64,000 bases of DNA from Clostridium sp. CMCC3677 (GTDB lineage Bacteria; Bacillota; Clostridia; Clostridiales; Clostridiaceae). The stretch is taken from positions 1-64,000 of the forward strand of contig NZ_JAMQHS010000013.1 in the NCBI RefSeq assembly GCF_023845585.1. The letters are read 5' to 3'. Under the pieces are notes generated by a model. It was not told where the DNA came from. It saw only the letters and a list, made by a program, of their open reading frames with translations, and did not search any database. The stretch's first letter is position 1, and the number at the start of each line of letters is the position of its first letter. Both the position numbers and the translations under genes were made by a program. Shown one piece after another: positions 7,641 through 18,100 of the stretch.

Positions 7641-7713
7641 TAAAAAAATGGGAGCATACCCTAATTTCATTAGCTTCCTGCTAACTATAATAGGGTTATA
7701 TGCTCCTCCTGAG
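7641..7713 (-). terminator. Terminator between the GGA-hairpin RNA and csrA
   Basis: GGAGCATA...CCCTA (up to 7706) pairs with TAGGGTATGCTCC (7650-7663) and is followed by T7. The loop contains the TTAGC-AGGAA-GCTAA hairpin, and the stem base shares GAG with the CTC-AGGAG-GAG hairpin at 7703-7713, so the two structures compete. Confidence 0.8.
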
Positions 7714-7830
7714 TACTCTCATTGCATCTTGCAATGAGAACAATTTTTAAATTTAAAGTAAAATAACTTCTTGTTATTTTATAAGACAAGCCTCTTCCTG
7801 AGACATTTAAATTCATCCTGAATTATCTTA
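7645..7830 (-). ncRNA. Putative CsrB-like CsrA-sequestering RNA
   Basis: The predicted minus-strand transcript is about 185 nt, starting just after a sigma-D-like promoter and ending at an intrinsic terminator. It has four hairpins with AGGA in the loop: AATTC-AGGAT-GAATT (7810-7824), GTCTC-AGGAA-GAGGC (7790-7804), CTC-AGGAG-GAG (7703-7713) and TTAGC-AGGAA-GCTAA (7670-7684). All fit CAGGA(U/A/G)G, nearly the CsrB repeat of E. coli, CAGGA(U/A/C)G. Two further hairpins without GGA lie at 7717-7739 and 7760-7780. No open reading frame fills it. The adjoining csrA gene makes a CsrA sponge or a csrA autoregulatory leader the best reading; function is inferred. Confidence 0.68.
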
Positions 7831-7837
7831 TATTTAT

Positions 7838-7865
7838 ATTATCGTAAGATTTATTATCCACTTTA
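7838..7865 (-). promoter_or_regulatory. sigma-D (sigma-28)-like promoter of the GGA-hairpin RNA
   Basis: The minus strand has TAAA (7862-7865), 17 bases, then CGATAAT (7838-7844), equal to the TAAA-N15-NNCGATAA pattern of flagellar sigma factors. The start would fall near 7830, right before the first GGA hairpin. A possible sigma-A promoter TTGAAA-N16-TATAAT (7944-7971) lies further upstream. Confidence 0.6.
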
Positions 7866-7943
7866 TACTTATTTTAAAATTTTTTTCTAAGAGCATAAAT
7901 AACTTTTATGGTAAATTATATATTATGTAACTCGCTCATTCTA

Positions 7944-7971
7944 ATTATAGCATATATATGATTTTTTTCAA
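7944..7971 (-). promoter_or_regulatory. Possible sigma-A promoter upstream of the GGA-hairpin RNA
   Basis: TTGAAA (7966-7971), 16-bp spacer, TATAAT (7944-7949) on the minus strand. It would give a transcript about 105 nt longer at the 5' end than the sigma-D-like start. Confidence 0.5.
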
Positions 7972-8010
7972 TAAAATTCTATTTTTACATATCTCTATTT
8001 AAAACAAATA

Positions 8011-8050
8011 AAAAAATACCACTCAATTAATAAAATTAAGTGGTATTTTT
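8011..8050. terminator. Terminator after the FUSC-like gene
   Basis: AATACCACT...AGTGGTATT arms with A/T runs on both sides, 25 bases past the stop codon of the minus-strand gene. Confidence 0.8.
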
Positions 8051-8074
8051 AACAAATATTAAATAATCTCTACA

Positions 8075-9994
8075 TTATATAACGCTAATATCATCTAAAT
8101 TATTTATGCCATTTAAAATTTCAATATAATCAACAAGAGCCACCTTTATATTTAACTCTTTAATTTTATCTAATTTATCTTCTAAATATGATATTTTATC
8201 TTTAATATTAATTTTCTTATTTTTAATTATAGTTCTTATATCTTCACGTATTTTATAATGATTATTATTGTCTAACCAAGTGTATAAATCATATATATTA
8301 GTAACTAATAATCTATTAGAATTTATATAATTTATTAATTCTTCATTATCTTCATCAAAATTATTAGATTTTAACTTTTCTTCAATCATTGTTGATATAA
8401 GAATATTATTTCTTATTAAATCATAGTTTGGCTTCATTCCATCTATTAATTCTTCCATAGTTCTTAATAATTCTATCGTTACGCCTTCATTCATTTCTAT
8501 AAGATCTTTTTTAGCATCCATAGCTTTATATTGTAATACAAATCTACTTAATAATAGTCCAATAATAGATCCTATTATAACATACACAATTCTATTGATA
8601 CTTAAAACAGCTGTTCCACCCATAAGTGCTGCAGAACCTATTGCTGATATTGTAACGCATATCATATTATATTTATATTCCTTTATATATCCACTTATAT
8701 ATCCAGCCATCATAATAATCATAGTTCTCATAGTTAAATCTTTAAAAATGTAAAATAAAGTTGCAATTATAGCTGTACCTACAAATGTTGATAATATTCT
8801 ATACTTAAATTTTTCTTTAGATACTTCATAATGTGGTTGAACCAATGAATGTATAGTGAATATAATCCATCTTCCCTCTGATAAATTAAAATAATCCATT
8901 ATAAATCCACCAATAGCAACACCAAGTCCTAATCTAAATGCATAAGAAAATCTTAGAGAATCTAGTGCAAAATGTTTTTTAAAAATATACATTGCTTTAA
9001 ATTGGTTTGGTATTTCATCACCTTTATTAATAAGATTATATTTTTTCTTATCTAAACCTTTTAGTTCATATAAGCTAGTTTTTAATAAATGTAAAGAATT
9101 AAGCATTCTTGCTATAATAATGTTATTAGAATTTTTTACATTATATTTTTCTAATAGTTCATTAAATAATGCATCTAAATTTTCTAAGTTATTTTCATCT
9201 TCAAAACATATTTTCACATTATCAATTGATATTATTATATCGTCTTCTATTTCTTTTATTTCATTGATTTGTTCAATATCATCGCCTCTTTTAACTCTTT
9301 CAATATCATCTAAGAGAGCATTTAATTTATCTAATGATAGGGAAATATTTAGTTTTATTCTACTTTCTTCTGTTATATAAAAATGCTCTGCTCTTTTATC
9401 ATAAATAATTTTTCTGAATTCATTTATAGAAGATTTTATTTCATTATCTATTTCTTCAAATGACTCATTATTTCTAATAGCTCTAATCTTTTGTAACATA
9501 CTAGTACAACTTTTTGCTAAAAGCTTATTACCTTTTTTATAAACTCTGTTTCTGTTTGCTATTAATTGAATTGCCATAATAGATACAGCTCCAAACGCTA
9601 ATGATAATAATCTTAATGGTAATTTATCAGCTGTAACTGGAAAAGAAAACATAAATAAATACTGAAGTGTAAATGGAATATAGCTAGGAGAATTTAAGTT
9701 ATAGCATAGTCTATATGCTATTATAAATAGACTTATAAAATTAAGCGGTATGGCTAAGAACATATTGCTTGATGCTAAATACGTAATTATCCCCATTAAA
9801 ACATTGAAAACCATTAGTCCTACTGTATTTTTTACAGGATTTAATGTTAAATCTTTTGTCAAGAATAATAGCATGCCCGTTATGGTAGTAACTCCTATTA
9901 ATATATTGTCATCTCCGAATATAGTTTTAAAAGTTATTACAAATACCATTATAAATATAAATAATATCGTTTGTGATACTATTTTCTTTTTCAT
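8075..9994 (-). CDS. FUSC/aromatic acid exporter-like membrane protein
   Basis: A 639-aa integral membrane protein of the FUSC/ArAE type. An N-terminal block of hydrophobic segments (about 5-145) is followed by a charged cytoplasmic region (about 150-330, rich in Glu, Asp and Ile). A second membrane block (about 345-480), with the recognisable RWIIFTIHSLVQPHYEVSKEKFKYRILSTFVGTA type core, precedes a cytoplasmic tail. Relatives export aromatic acids or related compounds, but the substrate here is unknown. The gene is monocistronic, with its own terminator. Length and tandem layout fit the YccS-like group. Confidence 0.72.
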   Translation of the reverse strand: MKKKIVSQTILFIFIMVFVITFKTIFGDDNILIGVTTITGMLLFLTKDLTLNPVKNTVGLMVFNVLMGIITYLASSNMFLAIPLNFISLFIIAYRLCYNLNSPSYIPFTLQYLFMFSFPVTADKLPLRLLSLAFGAVSIMAIQLIANRNRVYKKGNKLLAKSCTSMLQKIRAIRNNESFEEIDNEIKSSINEFRKIIYDKRAEHFYITEESRIKLNISLSLDKLNALLDDIERVKRGDDIEQINEIKEIEDDIIISIDNVKICFEDENNLENLDALFNELLEKYNVKNSNNIIIARMLNSLHLLKTSLYELKGLDKKKYNLINKGDEIPNQFKAMYIFKKHFALDSLRFSYAFRLGLGVAIGGFIMDYFNLSEGRWIIFTIHSLVQPHYEVSKEKFKYRILSTFVGTAIIATLFYIFKDLTMRTMIIMMAGYISGYIKEYKYNMICVTISAIGSAALMGGTAVLSINRIVYVIIGSIIGLLLSRFVLQYKAMDAKKDLIEMNEGVTIELLRTMEELIDGMKPNYDLIRNNILISTMIEEKLKSNNFDEDNEELINYINSNRLLVTNIYDLYTWLDNNNHYKIREDIRTIIKNKKINIKDKISYLEDKLDKIKELNIKVALVDYIEILNGINNLDDISVI

Positions 9995-10506
9995 TTAATC
10001 ACCTTTTTTCTTTTGATTTTTAAGAGTTAAAAAGCATTTTACCATAAAATAAAATATCATACAATATTTTATTATCGCATGATATTTTTATGTTTTTTAT
10101 AAAGTTATCAACACTATCCACAATATGTTGTTGATAACTTTTGTTAAAATACTCAACATATTGTGTAGTATGTAAATTCCAGTTAAAATTAAGCTCGTTA
10201 TTTATTACACATTTTTGTCATATACTGGCCTATATGATAGAAGCACAAAATTAGTTTTCTAATCATATATTCTTTCAAGTCTTTTCTTAAAGCATACTTA
10301 AAAAACAGAAAAATAAAATATACATTATTCTTATTTTTACATTTATAGACGTTTTATATTATTTAAAAATAAAAACTAGTGTATATTTGTATACTATTCA
10401 CTAAACATAAGTAGAATCATTAGATATTATACACTTATTTCAGTTATTTAATTTATAAAACATTTAATCCTACTTTTATTGTGGATAAAATAATTTTTTT
10501 ACTTAA
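9995..10506. other. Gene-free region with DnaA-box-like sequences
   Basis: About 510 bases with no open frame of note. It contains the inverted pair TTATCAACA (10105-10113) and TGTTGATAA (10129-10137) around CTATCCACA, and a perfect DnaA box in inverse orientation, TGTGGATAA, at 10480-10488. The rest is AT-rich spacer with no recognised element. Confidence 0.45.
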
Positions 10507-11268
10507 TTACTTAATTCCTAAAATATCTTTTATAACTTCTCCTGCAATTATCATTCCTGCAACTGGTGGCACAAAAGATATACTTCCAGGTATTTGTCTC
10601 CTAATGGCACATTTTTTAGTTCCCCCTGTACAAACACATCCTGTTTTACAAGTAACAACATCTTCTACTTTAGGTTTTAAAGGAATTTCTTCCGAATATA
10701 CTACCTTTAACTTTTGTACTCCTCTTTTTCTTAATTCATGTCTCATTACTTTTGCTAATGGACAAACGCTTGTTTTAAAAACATCTGTAACTTTAAATTG
10801 AGTAGGATCCAATTTATTTCCTGTACCCATAGAACTCATTATTTTTATATCATTTTTATAACAATACTCTGCTAATCCAAGTTTTGCTGAAACTGTATCT
10901 ATTGCATCTACTATATAATCAATATTTTCTGGAATTATCTCAGATATATTGTCTTGAGTGACAAACATTTGATGAGTTATAACATTACAACTCTTATTTA
11001 TAGAAAGAATCCTTTCTTTCATAACTTCAACTTTAGACTTACTTATAGTATTATATGTAGCATGTATTTGTCTATTTAAGTTTGTTAAACAAATAGTGTC
11101 ATCATCAACTAATATTAACTCTCCAACTCCGGCTCTTGCAAGTGATTCAACAGTGTAACTTCCTACTCCACCGATTCCAAAGACCATTACCTTACTATTT
11201 TTTAATTTATCTAAACCATCTTTTCCTATTAACAATTCTGTTCTTGATAAAGAATGTTGTGCTAACAT
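10507..11268 (-). CDS. tcdA: tRNA threonylcarbamoyladenosine dehydratase TcdA
   Basis: A 253-aa E1-like ThiF/MoeB-family enzyme that cyclises t6A37 in tRNA to ct6A using ATP. The ATP-binding GIGGVGSYTVESLARAGV loop lies at about residues 31-48, followed by DDDTICLTNLNRQ. Cysteines cluster at 190-215 (TCKTGCVCTGGTKKCAIRR), as in this subfamily. The ISFVPPVAGMIIAGEV C-terminal motif is typical of TcdA/YgdL. It appears to be a single gene. Confidence 0.92.
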   Translation of the reverse strand: MLAQHSLSRTELLIGKDGLDKLKNSKVMVFGIGGVGSYTVESLARAGVGELILVDDDTICLTNLNRQIHATYNTISKSKVEVMKERILSINKSCNVITHQMFVTQDNISEIIPENIDYIVDAIDTVSAKLGLAEYCYKNDIKIMSSMGTGNKLDPTQFKVTDVFKTSVCPLAKVMRHELRKRGVQKLKVVYSEEIPLKPKVEDVVTCKTGCVCTGGTKKCAIRRQIPGSISFVPPVAGMIIAGEVIKDILGIK

Positions 11269-11557
11269 TTTCTTCTCTCCTTATAATTTTAATTTATATT
11301 GTTTAAAATTCCCCTATTAAATAAATCATATTATAAAATTTCTACATTATATAAATTTAGTTTCTTATATAAAAAGATAAATTATACTATGAAATCTTTC
11401 GCTCATATTATATCATAAAATAAGAGTATTCTACTCAACTAACTTGGATATAATTTTAACATTAATTAATATTAAAATTACTATTAAGTTTTTCTTTTAA
11501 TGTTTATAATATAAATTATAACTTAACAGAATGTAATTTATTTTTAGGAGGATTTTT

Positions 11558-12250
11558 ATGACAATTGGAATAATAGCTGCTATGGCAGAAGAATTAGAAA
11601 TATTATTAAAAGATTTAAATCTTGAAGAAAAGAAAGAAAAAGCAAACATGATTTTTCACAAAGGAACTATAAAAGGTAAAAATGTTGTTGCTGTTGTTTG
11701 CGGAATAGGTAAAGTAAATTCAGCTGTATGTACTCAAATATTAATATCTGAATACAATGTTGATAAAGTTATTAATGTTGGTGTTGCTGGTGGTATTGGA
11801 AAAGATATTTACCCAGGCGACATAGTTGTAGCTGAAAATTTAGTACAACACGATATGGATACTTCAGCATTTGGAGATAAGATTGGGCAAATTCCAAGAC
11901 TTGATACATTTGATTTTAAATGTGACAAAGACATGGTTTCTGCTGCAAAAAAATCTTGTGAAGAAATATCTGAACTAAACAGCTTTACAGGAAGGATAGT
12001 TTCTGGAGATCAATTCGTTGCTAACTTAGAAAAAATTCAATGGCTTGAAAAAGAATTTGGCGCTATTTCTTGCGAAATGGAAGGCGCTAGCATAGCTCAA
12101 GTTTGTTACTTGAATTCAATTCCATTCGTAGTTATTAGATCAATTTCGGATAATGCAAATAACGGAGCTCATATGGATTACGAAAAATTCACTCCAATTG
12201 CAGTTAAAAACTCAACTAATATACTTAAAAATATGTTAGAAAAACTATAA
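11558..12250 (+). CDS. mtnN: 5'-methylthioadenosine/S-adenosylhomocysteine nucleosidase
   Basis: A 230-aa Pfs/MTAN enzyme that hydrolyses MTA and SAH, feeding methionine salvage and relieving methyltransferase inhibition. The start MTIGIIAAMAEEL, the GVAGGIG phosphate/ribose motif (about residue 77), the EMEGASIAQVC ribose-binding stretch (about 172) and the catalytic Asp in RSISDNAN (about 197) are all present. An AGGAGG site sits 8 bases upstream. The gene is followed by a very strong terminator. Confidence 0.95.
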   Translation: MTIGIIAAMAEELEILLKDLNLEEKKEKANMIFHKGTIKGKNVVAVVCGIGKVNSAVCTQILISEYNVDKVINVGVAGGIGKDIYPGDIVVAENLVQHDMDTSAFGDKIGQIPRLDTFDFKCDKDMVSAAKKSCEEISELNSFTGRIVSGDQFVANLEKIQWLEKEFGAISCEMEGASIAQVCYLNSIPFVVIRSISDNANNGAHMDYEKFTPIAVKNSTNILKNMLEKL

Positions 12251-12254
12251 GAAC

Positions 12255-12297
12255 AAAAGGTCCCAGCTGGTGACAGTCACCAGCTGGGACCTTTTTT
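12255..12297. terminator. Very strong bidirectional terminator
   Basis: GGTCCCAGCTGGTGAC pairs with GTCACCAGCTGGGACC with a near-zero loop, then T6 on the plus strand. Its GC content is exceptional for this DNA. It separates mtnN from the convergent surface-protein gene. Confidence 0.9.
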
Positions 12298-12311
12298 AGT
12301 TGAGAGTAAAC

Positions 12312-13658
12312 TTACTTCATAGTAAAATAATCAGAAACTTGAACCTTACAGTTTCCCAAGTTATCACTTATTTTTTGAGTATCATAAATTCTTGCAAGCT
12401 TCATCTTAGCTGCTCCACTTTTAATCCAGTTATATCCTACATTTTTAAATTCCAATGTATTAGTATTACCATCACAGTAAACAGTTTTTACATATGCACT
12501 ATTATCAGATTCAAATCCATATAATACATAAGTTCCTTCTTCAAAGTTTCCCTTACCTTGAACTGTACAATTAAATTTACTATCTTCTTTTTTAGTACAT
12601 GCATTAGTTATTTCATTAGTTAATTTATCTTTACTTACAACTTGCATCTTAGATGATTTAAGACTTGTCCCTTTATTATTTTTAATTTGTGATACTATAT
12701 AATCATTTTGATTCATTTCTCCTAATATATCTGTTATAAAAATAGTAGCTTTTGAACCATTTATTTTATCCGGCTTATCCCATTTTATAGTATCTACAAT
12801 CTTATTATTTGAATTATACATTTCACATTTCACATCATATTCAGCGTTATTTTTAATTTCATAATTAAAAGATACGTCTTGTTTATCTATATTTAACTTA
12901 GATAAATCTGAATAATTTGAATTTGAACTACTATGATGCTTTTTAGAACCGCCTGACTTTTTTTCTGTATTATCATTAACTTTTTCCGTATCATTTTTTT
13001 GTTCAGTTCCATAATTAGTGTTATTTGCATTTTGGTTTGTCGTTACATCTATATTTCCTTGAGCAAATTCTTTAGCTATCTTAGGAACTTCACCACTTAC
13101 ACATTCTCCACTCTCAGAGAAGATATATGTTTTTCCTTCAATAACAACATTACCTTTTTGCATAGCTCCAGTTTCACTTAATGAATAAACCTTATTATCA
13201 ACCTTAACTACACCAGTTTGCATTGCTCCAGTTGATGAGGTATAATACCATTTTCCATTATCACTTACCCAACCTGTCTTCATTATGCCTGAACTATCAG
13301 CATAATACCATGTTCCATTATCATTGATCCAACCAATTTGCATTGCTCCACTTTGAGAAGTATAATACCAATTTCTACCATCATTAACCCAGCCTGTCTT
13401 CATTGCACCTGAAGCATCTGTATAATACCATGCTCCATTATTATTTACCCATCCTGTTTTCATATAACCATCTTGTCCAAAGTAATACCATGTGTTATTT
13501 ATATTTTCCCAGCTAACAGAATAAGAGCTTCCCTTATCATTCCACCATCCATTACTATCTTGCTTCCATGCTGCTGATGCTCCAACTGGAGATACAGAAG
13601 CCACAATTGATAGTGCCATTACCGCTGCTATAATCTTTTTTAATCTAGCACTTTTCAT
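12312..13658 (-). CDS. Secreted choline/cell-wall-binding repeat protein
   Basis: A 448-aa exported protein. Residues 1-29 are a Sec signal peptide. Residues about 30-190 hold about seven cell-wall-binding repeats of the WYY...GAMKTGWV type, which in related proteins bind choline or teichoic acid. A polar linker (about 195-250, with KKHHSSSNSN) leads to a C-terminal domain of about 195 aa that I do not recognise and that has two cysteines in a CTKKEDSKFNC context. No enzyme motif was seen, so it is probably a non-covalently attached surface protein or adhesin. Monocistronic. Confidence 0.85.
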   Translation of the reverse strand: MKSARLKKIIAAVMALSIVASVSPVGASAAWKQDSNGWWNDKGSSYSVSWENINNTWYYFGQDGYMKTGWVNNNGAWYYTDASGAMKTGWVNDGRNWYYTSQSGAMQIGWINDNGTWYYADSSGIMKTGWVSDNGKWYYTSSTGAMQTGVVKVDNKVYSLSETGAMQKGNVVIEGKTYIFSESGECVSGEVPKIAKEFAQGNIDVTTNQNANNTNYGTEQKNDTEKVNDNTEKKSGGSKKHHSSSNSNYSDLSKLNIDKQDVSFNYEIKNNAEYDVKCEMYNSNNKIVDTIKWDKPDKINGSKATIFITDILGEMNQNDYIVSQIKNNKGTSLKSSKMQVVSKDKLTNEITNACTKKEDSKFNCTVQGKGNFEEGTYVLYGFESDNSAYVKTVYCDGNTNTLEFKNVGYNWIKSGAAKMKLARIYDTQKISDNLGNCKVQVSDYFTMK

Positions 13659-13834
13659 AAAATTTTACCCCTTCCATAATTTCAACTCATATTATTTTTA
13701 AATCCACTGAACTTTTAGATTTAATAAAAATAACGTCCTTAACCTACCATTAAGTTTAAAACTGATTAATAATTTATTTAATAAAAAAACTTACTTAAAC
13801 CTTATTTGAATTCAATTCATTAACAAATTAAAAA

Positions 13835-14986
13835 TCATATTTGTTTTTTGTATCTACATAAATATGAAGTAACTATTGCTGTTATTGGAACCGTTAATAT
13901 TATTCCAATACTTCCTGCAAGTCCTTGAATTACTTCTGTCCCTATTACATCTAGATTCATTAATCTATTAAAAGTCATATTAGAAGAATATATTAAAATA
14001 AGTAGATTTAAAGAGCCTCCTGCAAAAGCTAAAATTAAAGTATTAGCCATTGTACCTATTATATCTCTCCCTATATTCATCCCACTTTTAAATAGATTAC
14101 TTATTGACATATCTTTGTTTATAGAATGAATTTCAAATATAGATGAAGATATTGACATAGCTACGTCCATTACAGCGCCTAAAGCAGATATTAATATTCC
14201 TGCAAACATTATTCCTCTTATTTTAAGACCTGTAGTTTCAGATATATACATAATGCTTTCTGCATCAGTCAAATTTACTCCTGAAAGATTAGCCCATAGT
14301 CCAAATACATAAGCAAATATACCTGCAATAATAACCCCCGATAAAGTTCCAAGTATCGCTGCTGTACTCTTTCTATTTATTCCTGATATCAATATAAGAG
14401 TTATAGTTATACTTACAACTGCAACTATAAGTGATGATAATATAGGACTTACCCCTTTAAGCATTAATGGTAACATCAAATATATAACGCAAACTATTGT
14501 AAATATTAACGATACAATTGCCTTAATTCCCTTAAATCCACCTATTAATAATATTGAAACTAAAAATAACATTCCCATAGTTATTAATACATGACTTCTT
14601 GTAAAGCTTGAAATCATAATATCATTTATATTTCCATCTTTAATATACAACGCAGCTATAACTTTGCTACCAGTCTTTACCTTAGTGTTATAAAGCCTAC
14701 TTATATTATTAAGTACATTGTATTCACTATCTTTATATGGTCCATCTAGAATTTTTAATTTAACTTCCTGATAACCTAATTCTATATCATCGATATACTT
14801 GTCCTCTTTAAGATTTTCCTTGTTAACTTGAATTACTTGTGCTTTATAATATTCAACACCTCGGTTTGCCTTATCGTCTATAAATCCACCAGTAAATATA
14901 AATTTTGATGAATATATAATAGCTAAGCCTAAAACCAAAGTTACTATTATGAATATAATATCTATTTTATATTTTTTTATCTCCAC
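13835..14986 (-). CDS. YibE/F family membrane protein
   Basis: A 383-aa membrane protein of the YibE/YibF family. One N-terminal hydrophobic segment (about 8-30) is followed by an extracytoplasmic domain (about 35-125). About seven membrane segments follow, including the GIKAIVSLIFTIVCVIYLMLPL and SALGAVMDVAMSISSSIFE stretches that mark this family. Function is not established. It lies downstream of the large secreted-protein gene in the opposite sense of reading order and shows no operon partner. Confidence 0.8.
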   Translation of the reverse strand: MEIKKYKIDIIFIIVTLVLGLAIIYSSKFIFTGGFIDDKANRGVEYYKAQVIQVNKENLKEDKYIDDIELGYQEVKLKILDGPYKDSEYNVLNNISRLYNTKVKTGSKVIAALYIKDGNINDIMISSFTRSHVLITMGMLFLVSILLIGGFKGIKAIVSLIFTIVCVIYLMLPLMLKGVSPILSSLIVAVVSITITLILISGINRKSTAAILGTLSGVIIAGIFAYVFGLWANLSGVNLTDAESIMYISETTGLKIRGIMFAGILISALGAVMDVAMSISSSIFEIHSINKDMSISNLFKSGMNIGRDIIGTMANTLILAFAGGSLNLLILIYSSNMTFNRLMNLDVIGTEVIQGLAGSIGIILTVPITAIVTSYLCRYKKQI

Positions 14987-15184
14987 AGAAAAACGCTCCC
15001 CTTATTTCACTATACAGAAGGACATTGTTAATGAGTGTTTAATATAACTATCTCTTTAACTAAATATATAATTTATTTTTCACAAAACTTTCTTTATATA
15101 AACATAGCTCAAAACTAAATGCCTTCTATAATAATGATTTACTTCTTCTAATATTAATTATCTTTTACTTCTTAAGTTTAAAAA

Positions 15185-18100
15185 TTAATTAACTCTATTT
15201 CTTGTTAAGTTTTTGTTTTCCCAATGTTTGCTCACAACATTTTCTTGAAATTTAATTTCACCAGTATTTCTTACTCTTAATCTACCACCTTCAGGATCCC
15301 ATGATGCTAACCCAATTGCTGAAACTTTATCACCAACTTCAATGTTCTTATCCCATTTACCTAAAGATTCTTCTTTATTTATTCCGTCCCAAATATATCC
15401 TTCAACATATACTCTTGATATACCTGATCCATCATCAATATATAGGTTTTGCTTGTCCGTTCTTATAACTTTTCCTTGTACTTTAACAAGTTTTCCACCA
15501 TTAATAGGTAACATACTATCACCTGTTGAAAGATCTATAGGTTCTACATCAACTATATTTTCATCTATTAATTTAACATTTTTAGATTCAATATTTCCTG
15601 ATACAGGTCCAGCATTTCTATCTGCTAATGAAATTTCAAGTTCACCTTGATAAGCATCAACTACACCTGTAATTCTAACTTTTTGACCAACTTTTAGCTT
15701 AGTACTAGATACTCCAAATATACATGCTCCACCAGTTTCATCTGAAATATATACAACTTCAAAGAATGAATTCATAGGTTCTACAGCTTCAGATTGTGAA
15801 GTAACATATCCTTCAACAGTAACCTTTTTACCATATAAATCTGGTGTTCCATCATTATTACTATCTTTTCTGATGTCACCTAACTTAATTGTTTTAGTTT
15901 CCTTAGACGGCATCATCCAATTTACAATATTATCTGTAATTTTTATATTAGAATATTTTTCTCCATTAGTACCATCAATCTCAAAATCAGAGAAGAAAGT
16001 ATTTCCTGAAACTACTATTTTTGCACCATTACTTAACTGTTCAACCCCCATTGTATTTACGCTTCCTTTAGGAACTTCTACATTATCTTTATCACCATCA
16101 GCATCCTTTGTTTCAGTAGTCTCAAATCCTTTAACTAAGAAATCAACGCCCTCATCATTTGCCCCATCTGCTAAAATTACTGATGCACCATTATAAAAAC
16201 TATATTCATCTTCACCATTCTTAACTCCATTAAGTAAATTGTAGTTTGGTGAATCATAATTTTTTAAATATAATCTATATTTTTCTTTTCCGCCAGTAGT
16301 ATTATCAATTACTTCATCATCATTTACTCTTAACTTAGTTCCTATAGCTTCTAAAACAGAATTCATTTGACTTCCATTGCTATATTCACCTTTTCCATCT
16401 TTATAGTCTGCTCTAGTTGATACTATTACATTTCCTCCATTTTCTACATATCTCTTTATGGCTTGTATTTCACTATCCTGAAATTTACTTGCTTTTAAAT
16501 CTCCATTATCAGTGCTTTGTGGATTTGTAAGAACTAATATCTTAACATCTTTTAAAGTTTCATCAGTTATCTTCTCTTTATTTATTACTGTTAGCCCATC
16601 TTTTTCTGTTAATAAACTCTTAAATGCAGTATATTTTCCAGCATAATCACCTGTTACATATTGATTATAGTGAGCTCCATCAACTAATATCTTTTTAACA
16701 TTCTCTGGATTTACAATCTTTACTTTAGCACTAGTAGTAAATGTTTTTTCTCCCTTATCTAATTTAACAGTTGCTTTTGCGTATAAAGTATATTCTCCTT
16801 CTTTATCTGCTTTCCAATTAAACTTAACATTCTCTGTTTGAGTACTTCCTACCTTTTCAACTACTTTTTCACCTATTTTATTATCAGAATTTATCTTATC
16901 CTTAAAGAATTCAAACTTAACATCCTTAACTTCATTTTCACCATTATTGAAGAATCCAACATTAAGTTCTACATTTTCACCTGGTAATGTCATATCAGTA
17001 TCAACAGATGCATTTGATAACCCAACATTTAAAGCATCTCCAACCCAAACAGGAGAAGTTACTGATATATCCTTGTCTTCTTGCACGACCTTAACATAAT
17101 AGTAACTATATTCTGGATCTAAAGTTAATTCCCAGTTAGCATCATTAGAATTGAAAGTTTTAGATTCAACTTCAACTCCACCATTAGCAATTATTGAAAC
17201 TTTCTTTATCTTATCAGTAGGATCATTTGCATTTATCTTAAACTTAAGCTTATCCTCATCTCCTAAAGAACTTCCCATCACTTCATCATTTACTGTATAA
17301 TCTATTGTCATATCAGTATCTTCTGAAGCATATACTCTCTTTTCTCTAAGAGCATCATATATAGATTCTCTTGAATTATCATCTGCAAGTACTATTGTTC
17401 TAGCATTATTAGATGTAAACCAATTTCCTTTATGGTTATCTTGGCTGTTAGTTGGAGCAACATGCCATCCTTTATCTAAAGCTCTTGTATAATACTCGTA
17501 ACTTGGGAAATATCCTGATCCTCTTATTGAACCTTCACCATTACCTACTTCAATTAAGTTTACATATTTGTCAGCACCTTCACTATAAAATCCAAAGTCA
17601 GCAAAATCACCAAAAGTCTTGCCTGGGTGGTTTAATTGAGATATTGATTGAGGCTGAGTTTGAATAGTCTTGTAGTAATTTTGTAAATCCATGGCTTTAT
17701 TATTTCTTGTCTCAAATCCTGGTGTATTGAATGTATTTATATGACCCCATCCGCCAGTAGAACCTGACCATGTCATTTCATATCCATAAATAGCTGTAAA
17801 ATCTCCAGGTTTATTATATTCATCAGCTATTTTATGAGCTTGTGTCCACTTTTGGCTAACTGATCCATCTGCTAAATTTGCATCTTTATCATTATCAAAC
17901 CAGTTTGAATGGTCTGTTACTGCATAATAATCCGCTCCGTTTTCCTTTACCCATTTATAAGCTTCATCTAGTGAACCGCTTCCATCTGAAATATTAGTAT
18001 GTGCATGAAGTTGTCCAAATAAATGTTTTAATTTAGCATCAGAGTCAAATACTCTAAATGTCCATTCTTTAGTAGTAACATTATTAACAATATCCTTAAC

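Noticed and set aside
10105-10488. Replication origin
   Set aside because: Too few DnaA boxes, no unwinding element identified, and dnaA/dnaN are not adjacent.
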